From Papaver somniferum (taxonomy: Eukaryota; Streptophyta; Magnoliopsida; Ranunculales; Papaveraceae), in assembly GCF_003573695.1 (NCBI RefSeq), contig NC_039362.1, forward strand, positions 17,008,063 through 17,072,062: a stretch of DNA of 64,000 bases, read 5' to 3'. This document shows, one piece after another, positions 55,802-64,000 of the stretch. Numbering within the stretch: the stretch's first letter is position 1; each line of letters starts with the position of its first letter. The translations under genes were made by a program, and so were the position numbers. Below the pieces are notes generated by a model. That model saw only the letters and a program-made list of their open reading frames with translations. It was not told where the DNA came from and ran no database searches.

Positions 55802-56904
55802 ATGTCCTCCAAAGCTTTCAATTATTCCAAATGTCTTGGAATCACCTCAAAGGATAACTCCTTAGCTAATTCTTCCGAATCCCGAGGATGAAAGGGTGTT
55901 TCATCGAATCTTGATGAGACATTTGACATTTTGTCAAAAGCTGAAATGGATATCACCAGAATCTCAAAAAAATCGACAGTGGATATTGATTTTCATAATC
56001 ATGCTCAGCTCATTGATGAATTTGAGAAGTCTCTTGGTCGAGAACGGGAACTCTATAGTATAATTGAATCCTTCTCCAACAAGAAGACTCAATTAGAGAA
56101 AAACGTTTGATCGAGACACATTCATCTGATCTAAACAGACTTCGTGTTGAAAAGGAGAAACTAGGTAGTTCCCTTATTCTGGCCTAAGAACAGTCCAAAT
56201 CCTTGAAAAAGGAAAACTCTTTTTTAATGAGAAATTTTTATGTACCTATGACCAATTCTCAGACAGAATTATAGTACATGAAGAGATGTTCTCCAAAGGA
56301 AGTTTCTGCTAAGAAATGCTTACATAACTTGCAATCTTATAATAGGGTTATGAATTCAAAACAGAATCCTGCAAATGTTTCTCCTCCAGGAACTTGTTCC
56401 TTCTGTGGGAAAAAGAATCACTATGTTCATCATTGTTTTGCTAGAAAGAAACAGATTTCTGACCTTCAAAATCTACTTCTTTTTACTGTCGACAGATTAA
56501 ACTCTCTAATGACCACTACAATGGATTTCATCCCTGCAGAAAAACAGGATTCTCATAAGATGGATTTCAATGGTCACTCATCTCGAAATCCTCACAGGAA
56601 TCGTGTTTCTCCGAATGGTGCAAAAATACATATTCCCAGCATTTATGAGAATAAATCAGGTAAATCTAAATCTAGATAGTGGAGACATGTTTCGTCTAAT
56701 TCTCTGGAACCGATTTCTAGAGGTCCTAGACTTAATCCTCAGAAAAATACTTCTGATGGATCACCTGACAAGGTTATGATAAATTCCTATGGAATAAAAA
56801 ATAACTGAAGGAGGATAAGAAATACCAAGTTCAAACCTTCAGATGGAATTTACAACTCATCTCTCAATACTTATAGTGAGATTACATCTCACTTGACTGC
56901 CTAA
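55802..56904 (+). pseudogene. ORF1 of element G: coiled-coil protein with zinc knuckle (short Gag)
   Basis: The ATG at 55802 opens MSSKAFNYSKCLGITSKDNS; stops and frameshifts follow (TGA after NSSESRG, and others near 56108 and 56186). After 56278 a long frame gives CSFCGKKNHYVHHCFARKKQISDL (CX2CX4HX4C), then a basic Ser/Arg tail; the E-like tail continues past a TAG near 56679 to 56904. Same order as E ORF1: coiled coil, knuckle, basic end. No capsid domain. Probable RNA-binding reduced Gag, dead in this copy. Confidence 0.68.
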
Positions 56905-57293
56905 TCGGAGGCACTCCTATTCTTGTATCTGACTTGAGAGATGCAAGAATGTCTATTGGGAAACGCTCAAGTTTACTGTAATCTTCCATCTGTATTGCAT
57001 TTGACTATATTTTTTTTTGTGAAAGTTGAGTCTTTTAACTCCTTGTTGCTATGTATCTCACTTTTATGCTCTGATTAATTTTTTAACTATTGAGTCATGA
57101 AGAAGTGGGATATATGAAAACAGAGGTATTATATTCCTTTTGAAACTATTTTGTTATGTTATTTTCAACCAGTCCATGAACGTCCGTGTCTCTCTTGGGA
57201 GATAAGGGTTTCCACAACAAGGGTTTCACTCTCTTGTTTAAAAACATATATATATTATAATGTTTTTCCTTCCCTAATAAAAAGAAAAAGGAT
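56905..57293 (+). other. Spacer between ORF1 and ORF2 of element G
   Basis: T-rich, no supported ORF, similar in position to 33518-33839 in E. Confidence 0.45.
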
Positions 57294-57734
57294 ATGGAAA
57301 ACTCCTCAAGACCTCAAAAAGTTGTGAATCTTGAGATGGAAGAAGACTCTAAAGGATGTGATTCTTTTCAAGAACTTATTTTGAAAAGGATGATTGAAAG
57401 GAAAGAGCACAACGTCTGGGTTGGAGAATCTGTCAAGGATTTAATTCTTTTTTAGAATGACTCTTGAGTCGAGTTTGCAAACCTTCAACTGCAAATAAAT
57501 CATCTTATTGATAGACAGGCCAAAATTCTTGATAATCAAAACACCTTGATCAGGAATCAGAAGAAGCTCATCATGGACTGTGTCAAAGCTAGGCATCTTG
57601 CCTGCATTGTTGATCGAAAAGTTAATGTTCTAACTCATGAACATGAAATTTCTACGGTCAAGAAAATCAAGGACATCAGTGATACCTTCTTTGATGGACC
57701 CTTTCAAAGGTATGCAGTTATGGAAGAAACTTGA
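57294..57734 (+). pseudogene. ORF2 of element G, unknown function, two internal stops
   Basis: Starts MENSSRPQKVVNLEMEED, then LILKRMIERKEHNVW, two stops (TAG about 57453 and TGA about 57465), then FANLQLQINHLIDRQAKIL, IRNQKKLIMDCVKARHLACIVDR and VKKIKDISDTFFDGPFQRY to 57734. Aligns with E ORF2 throughout; E reads RVQNEVKNELSNLQLQ where G has its stops. No recognised domain; predicted helical. The stops fit Gln/Arg codons with C to T. Confidence 0.65.
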
Positions 57735-59492
57735 TTTTCTCATTTTTTCCTAGGAAAACTTCTTATGAGAATTTTATTCTTGTGTTTTTAAGAAGAATAA
57801 CTAGAGTTTGGAATAGCCATTATTATGATTACACATAGCTATGTCCAACAATTTTCATCTTCAATGTTTTTAGATTTATTTGTTTAAATTCTAAAGTTTG
57901 TTTGGAAGATGATTTTGCAGTATTAATCCTTATGGTTTTATATATTGCAATTTGTTATCGGATATGTGTGTTTGCGTCCGTGAACTATGATTGTCCCATA
58001 TTATGTTGGGTAAGATATTTAATATTTGGTGAGGAAGACACAAGAATCAGGGTGCACATATTATGTTGGGTAAGATATTGAAAATTTGGTAAAGCCGTAG
58101 GATTCACGATTGAATTCTTCTAAAAGGTATGTCTATAAACTTGAGCAAGTTTTATAATTTCATTATTATATACTTGATGCTATGATCTGTTGATATCAAA
58201 AACCTCTTTGTTTTTGTACTCTTTTTTTCCCTAAGTGATTTGGTGGAAACCTGAGTATCGTCATGATTGGTTGTTTAAAAATTTACTTGAAGTTAAATAC
58301 CCGATGTTTTTGGAGACAAGAAATTTTATCTCTATCTTGTTGAGCTGATGCTCCAAAGAGATGATTCCATGTCAAGATGTTTATAATATTTTGTCTGAAT
58401 GGTTTATGAAAATAATCCGTAGTGGGTGTGATTTTTATTTTCTATGCACCTATATAAGAGTCAATGTAGTTACATACGACTTAAAGTGTACCATGTCACA
58501 TGTGAGTCCAAATTGTAATGACTCAATGTGGGTATCAACAGTTCTTGTTCTCTTTGCAGAGTTCTCCCTGCCTATGTGACTCCTTACAAGAGACGAGAAC
58601 ATGATCCATGAGAATTTCTACATAACAAGCTAAGAAGGATATGCAATGGATAGTCTTCTAATCACAAAGTTGATATTTGAACTTAGGCTCTGGGGAGAAC
58701 TCTCAAGACATGATAATCATATTGATTACGGGTATATCATTCACTATTATCTAAGAGATAGTGGATCGTAGGTGAAGTACTTAAGATAGACAAACCAATG
58801 CGGCTAATGGTCCATTTACTTTGTGTATCGTTCATGTCTACCTAACTTCATTTGTGTTTAAGATTCTTAAATGTTCAGGTTTGAAGAAACAAACAGTGTC
58901 GATGACTTGCTGTTTTTGGTGATTTGCAAAGAAGAAATTTTGTGTTAAAGGTTATCTTGTTTAAACTCTCGAAAAGAATTCAAGCAATGGTTGTTCATAT
59001 TCTTGACAAATTTAGTAAAGAACAATTTATTGTTTATGAACTAATTTTTAAGTCAAGTTAATCATTTGAAAATAACTCGAGCGATGATCTTCATTAGTGA
59101 TGTCATTTAGGAATATTTCGAATTGATTAAAAGAGAGATATTATTTTACTGAAAATCTAGATACATGATAATACACATACTAGTACACGTACCGACGTAA
59201 CTGTTAGGTCCGGAGTCGCAGTATACGTACTGGCATAACTATAGTTCGGATATGATTTTCGGTACACATACCAGGTATGGATACCAAAACGTTATATTGA
59301 CTCGTGAACCCAGGAAGGTACACATACCAGTACGCCTACCAAAAGTTCCTGAACTGTTTTTGTCTTAAGGTACACATACCCGGTACACGTACCATGACAG
59401 ACTTAGTTCACGAATAGGGTTAGTACACATACCCGGTATGTATACCATCCCTGTCGAATATTTTTCAGATGTATTCAAACTTATAATATGTT
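57735..59492 (+). other. 3' interior of element G, non-coding
   Basis: About 1.76 kb with no conserved ORF. ATTATGTTGGGTAAGATATT is repeated at 58000 and 58062. About 59160-59460 holds a decamer cluster (GTACACATAC, GTATGTATAC, GTACGCCTAC). A clean polypurine tract before the 3' LTR is not visible. Confidence 0.55.
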
Positions 59493-60039
59493 TGTTAGAG
59501 CACTGCTCGGTCGAACTTGCAAGCGTTGCTATCTCAAGCTTGTTTGTCAAGTTTAGTTGCCAAAACTATAAGTCTTGATTTCTAGTCTACTCATAGCTAA
59601 GTCTCGTTTTAGGATGGTAAGTGTAGTTGAGCTTTAGACTTCATGGCGTTTATCGAATGAAGACGAAAAACTACTCAAGGGAACTTGTGGAACTTCATCA
59701 ACAAAAGGTATGTGGATACTTGAACTCATCTATCACTCAAAAGCCTATCTACTTTATCTCCTATTTGAGACAAAAATCGTATTGCTATATAGACTTCAAT
59801 TATACACATTTGATATTTTGAGCCGAGTTTATCTCGCTTATCTATTTCTCGAAATATGTGTTGGTAATCTTTTGCTTTAACCAAGTTCATCTTTTATTCT
59901 TGATGAAAGTCAAAAGATGATCATGTGAAAATCGCCTTGTAACATCTTACATGATTTGTTTGAGACAATCATTTGATGTAGACTCAGAATGTTTCGTATT
60001 GATCATTCGATCACTTGAAAATTTCTTTGAAGCTAATAG
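59493..60039 (+). repeat. 3' LTR of element G, left part (547 bp)
   Basis: Starts TGTTAGAGCACTGC, parallel to 50499 but with many differences. Interrupted at 60040 by another solo LTR; resumes at 62534. Confidence 0.85.
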
Positions 60040-62528
60040 TGAAAAAGCGGGGGTCTAACAACCACACCCAATATTTCGTTTGGAAATCTGAATAGACAAA
60101 CTCCAATATACTTTCAAGAGAATCAACTAGATAGTCAGACTCGATCTATAAAAAAGTATATCAAAGAGTTTTATATCTCTATCTTTCAATTCAATCTGCA
60201 ATCAGCAAATAGGAATTTACGAGCCCGATTGAATATAAGAGAAATAACTTGAAAGTTACCAAAGACCATTGTTCAAGGATCAATCAACAACCGAAGGTTG
60301 GATTTACCAATCAACGCACAGCCAGTGATATTTCAACTATATAACAAAATATAATGCGGAAAAGAAATAACACAGACACCAGAATTTTGTTAACGAGGAA
60401 AATCGCAAATGAAGAAAAACCCCAGAACCTAGTCCAAATCTGAACACCATATTGTATTAAGCCGCTACAGACACTAGCCTACAACCAATGAACTTCAGAC
60501 TGGACTGTAGTTTAACCCTAATCAATCTCACATTGATTTAAGGTACAGTTGCGCTCCTTACGTCTCTGATCCCAGCAGGATACTACGCACTTGATTCCCT
60601 TAGCTGATCTCACCCACAACCAAGAGTTGCTACGACCCAAAGTCGAAGACTTGATAAAAAATTCTGTCTCACACAGAAAAGTCTGTATGAATAGATAAAT
60701 ATGTCTCCCACGGAAATACCTACAAGTTTTGTTCCATCTTTTAATAAATCAAGGTGAACATGAACCAATTAATATACCAGACTTATATTTCCGAAGAACA
60801 ACCTAGAAATATCAATCACCTCACAATAATCTTAATCGTATGTGTAGCGAAACAAGATATTGTGGAATCACAAACGATGAGACGAAGATGTTTGTGACTA
60901 CTTTTTATCTTGTCTATTAGAGATTAAATATCGAGCCAATCTTAGAGAAGATAGTACTCAAATTCGATAGAAACAGCAAGATCAGATCACGCAACTACAG
61001 GGAAAATAGTTGGGTCTGGCTTCACAATCCCAATAAAGTCTTTAAGTCGTTAACCTACAGGGTTTCGTGAAAAACCTAAAGTTAAAGGAGAATCAACTAT
61101 ATCTTATACAACTAGTATCACACAAGAGGTGTAGGGATTATGTTTCCCAGTTGCTAGAGTTCTCCTTTGTATAGTTTTCAAATCAGGGTTTGCAATCTAA
61201 GTTACCTTGGTTACAAAGATTCGATATTCACCGTTAGATGAAAACCTGATTAGATTCAAGCTAATATCTTTCAACTGTTAGATCGAACTTAGCTTGCTAT
61301 ACACAAATGAAATGTACCCTCATTTAGGTTTAGTAACGGTACCTAAATGTGTACACCATGTTGGCTAAACCGTAGTTAACCGAGGTTAGCTTTATGAACA
61401 CTCTCATATCAACCTTATTCATCTGAACCATAACTAGTTCGAATGACTCACATGAAACTAGTTAAAGAGTTTTTCAATATATATATTCTCATAGAAGTAT
61501 ACAAGAATACAATTGAAGCAAAATCGGTTCGATTCACTCGAATCAATTCATGAACATTATAGCCAAGGTTTGCAAAGAATGCATTCCTTAATATATAAAT
61601 GTATTAGTTCATGAGCCAGACGATTTTAAAACTTTAAACACTCAAGTATGCAAACGGGTACACATACTTAAGTAGCCGGTCTGAGTTTGGGTTCGCTAGT
61701 ATTCAAACGGGTACGCATACTTAGTACACTTCCAAACCCAGCAGAAATTTCCGGACATATACCTTACGCAAGTATGCGCATCGGTATGTGTACTTGGTAC
61801 ACAGAATTTCACAATTACAAGTACGCATACGAGTATGCATACTTTAGTTCCTGTCATGGATCACATATGTGCAAGAATGCACCATATGTTTATAGTCGAA
61901 TGATGGTTAAGTATTCTAAACTCTTATTTCAATCATTGAAACTTTCTTAGAGGATGAAAATAACCGTTTTCACACACTATTAGCATCAAAGCAATTTTCA
62001 AGTTATTAAAATAATCATATCAAAACATTCTAAGTCTACACCAAATGATTATATCACACAAACCATGTAAGATGTTACTCGGCGATTTTCACATGATCAT
62101 CTTTTGACTTTCGTCAAGAATATAGGATGAAGTTGATTGAAGCGAAATCTTACCAACACATATTCCGAGAAATATGTAAGCGAGTTAAACTCAACTCGAA
62201 ATCTCAAATATGTATAATCGATAACAATATAGTAATACGACTTTTGTCTCAATATAAGAGATATAGTAGAAATAGACTTTCCAGGTGATAGATGAGTTTT
62301 AGTCTTCACATACCTTTTGTTAATGAAGTTCCACCTTCTCTCCTTAGTAGTTCTTTGTCTTCAATTGATGAACGTCATGAAGTTTAATGCTCAACTACAC
62401 AATCTATCCTAGTATGAGACATTACTATAAGTAGACTAGAAATCAAGACTTATAGTTTTGATCACTAACATTGACAAACAATCTTGAGATAGCAACGCTT
62501 GCGAGTTCGACTGAGCATTGCTCTAACA
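60040..62528 (-). mobile_element. Solo LTR of the family (2489 bp) inside G's 3' LTR
   Basis: Plus-strand ends TGAAAAAGCGGGGG and TGCTCTAACA. Flanks are AATAG (60035-60039) and AATAT (62529-62533), a duplication with one mismatch. Sequence on either side is continuous G LTR in the opposite strand. Decamers GTATGCAAAC, GTACACATAC, GTACGCATAC at about 61645-61840. Confidence 0.86.
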
Positions 62529-62533
62529 AATAT

Positions 62534-64000
62534 TTTGTGTGAGACAACTATTGTCGTCTTCCAAGAATGTTTCAATGATTTAAATGAGGGTTTAGAACAT
62601 GTAACCATGATTGGATATAAACATAGAGGGTATTCACATTTGTGTGAAGTCCAAAACCGGGAACCATGGTATGCGTACCCGTACGCGTACTGGTTGGTTG
62701 TTGGAAGTCCGGGAACTAAGTATGCGTACCCGTACGCATACTGGCGGAAGTTCAAGTTCCGTGAATTTCTGCTGGAGTTTGGAAGTGTAATATGGTATGC
62801 GTACCCGTACTCATACTGGCATAACCAAACTCAGTACAACTATTTAGGTATGCGTACCCGTGTGCATACTTAAGTAGGTTATGTTCTAAAATCGGTTTGT
62901 TCATGAACTAATACATTTATATAATAAGGAATGCAATCTTTTGAGAACCGTGGTTATAATGTTCATGAAATGATTCGAGGGAATGAAAATCGATCTTGCT
63001 TCAATTGTGTCTTGCATACTTCTATGAGAATATAAACAACTGGACAACTCTCTAACTAGTTTCATTTGAGTCATTTGAACTAGTTATGATAAAGATGAAT
63101 AAGGTTGATATGAAAGTATTCATATGGATAACCACTGGTTAACTATTGTTGAACCAACTAAGTAAACACGTTTAGGTACGGTTATCTTTATTTAAATGCT
63201 GGTACATTTCATTTGTCTATAACAAGCTAAGTTCGATCTAACAGTTGAAAGATATTAGCTTGAATCTAATCAGGTTTTCATCTAACGGTGAATATTGAAT
63301 GTTTTGTTACTAAGGTAACATTGATTGCAAACCCTGATTTGGAGACTATATAAATTAAGGAGAACTCTAGCAACTGGGAAACTTAATCCCCACACCTCCT
63401 GTGTGATACTAGTTGCTACTAGAGTTGATTCTCCTTTAACCTTAGGTTTTTAACAAAACCCAGTAGGTTAACGACTCAAAGACTTCATTGGGATTGTGAA
63501 GCCATACCAACCATTTTCTCTGTAGTTGCATGTTCTGATCTTATTGTTTTCTATTGTGATTGAGTACTATCTTCTGTAAGATTTGCTCGAGATTTATTCT
63601 CTGATAGGCAAGATTCAAAAGTAGTCACAAACATCTTCGTCTCATCGTTTGTGATTCCACAATATCTTGTTTCGTTAATCAATTAAGATTATTGTGAGGT
63701 GATTGATAATACTAGGTTGTTCTTTGGAGGTATAAGTCTGGTTTATCAATTGGTTCATGTTCACCTTGATTTATCAAAAGACGGAACAAAACTCGTAGGT
63801 ATACCTGTGGGAGACCGATTTATCGATTCAATAGAATTTTCTGTGTGACACAGATTTGTTTATCAAGTCTTCGACTTTGGGACGTAGCAACTCTTAGTTG
63901 TGGGTGAGATCATCTAAGTGAATCAAGTGCGCAGAATCCGGCGTGGTTCAAGAGGCGTAAGGAACGCAATTGTACCTTGATCAGTGTGAGATTGGTTAGG
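62534..64000 (+). repeat. 3' LTR of element G, right part (continues beyond the window)
   Basis: Continues G's LTR. Four copies of the near-palindrome TATGCGTACCCGTACGCATA lie at about 62668-62870. It includes the conserved block leading to the end of the LTR, which is not reached. Confidence 0.82.

Larger units (their letters stand above)
50499..64000 (+). mobile_element. Element G: plus-strand non-autonomous large-LTR element, right end beyond the window
   Basis: 5' LTR 50499-55696 (interrupted), Met primer site, ORF1 55802-56904, ORF2 57294-57734, 3' interior to 59492, 3' LTR from 59493 (interrupted) to beyond 64000. The structure and ORFs match E in the opposite orientation. No pol. The 5' and 3' LTR starts differ at many positions, so insertion is old. 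Both LTRs were later hit by family members. Confidence 0.78.

Noticed and set aside
59440..59492. Polypurine tract expected before G's 3' LTR
   Set aside because: The sequence is AT-rich without a purine run, so I did not annotate one; it may have been lost.

Overview
This window is repeat DNA from a large plant nuclear genome. I see no intact ordinary host gene, rRNA, tRNA or CRISPR array. LTR retrotransposons with plant-type primer sites (initiator tRNA-Met and tRNA-Asp), GT-AG introns and tracts of nested insertions fill almost all of it. A eudicot fits best; a poppy-like (Ranunculales) source is only a low-confidence guess.

Layout, left to right. (A) 1-4123: 5' end of a minus-strand Copia element: 2.34 kb LTR, tRNA-Met primer site, broken Gag. 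(K) about 4440-27736: a minus-strand Ty3/Gypsy element whose Gag, protease and integrase tail lie at 25.0-27.7 kb. On the opposite strand it carries a multi-exon gene with a plant mobile domain (18.5-22.3 kb). K was hit by (J), a young complete element at 5807-14991 with two 2619-bp LTRs, target duplication ATGAG and a Gag-like ORF but no pol, and by a solo LTR at 22629-25027 (duplication CCCTT). 27737-28933: 5' end of a plus-strand chromovirus-like Gypsy. (E) 28934-35716: minus-strand pol-less large-LTR element with two small ORFs. (I) 35717-37459: a very short LTR element fused to E at a microhomology junction. (F) 37460-41886: a relative of A and E. (H) 41887-50460: a Tat-type Gypsy (protease, RT, two RNase H domains, integrase) with duplication TGACT and an intron-containing coiled-coil gene antisense to pol. 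(G) 50499-64000: a plus-strand E-like element whose 5' and 3' LTRs were each hit by a solo LTR (50960-53808, duplication GAAAA; 60040-62528, AATAG/AATAT). G itself sits inside F's LTR.

The two themes most worth following are these. First, two different Gypsy elements (K and H) carry intron-bearing genes antisense to gag-pol, between integrase and the 3' LTR. Second, the A/E/F/G group has about 2.3-2.8 kb LTRs, and E, F and G encode a coiled-coil/zinc-knuckle protein without a visible capsid domain or pol; E and G share a second small ORF of unknown function. Their LTRs carry arrays of a decamer with the frame GTNNGCNNAC.

Most ORFs are broken, and nearly all premature stops are what C-to-T (or G-to-A) change would give. 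All boundaries, identities and exon calls are by eye; no database search was run.
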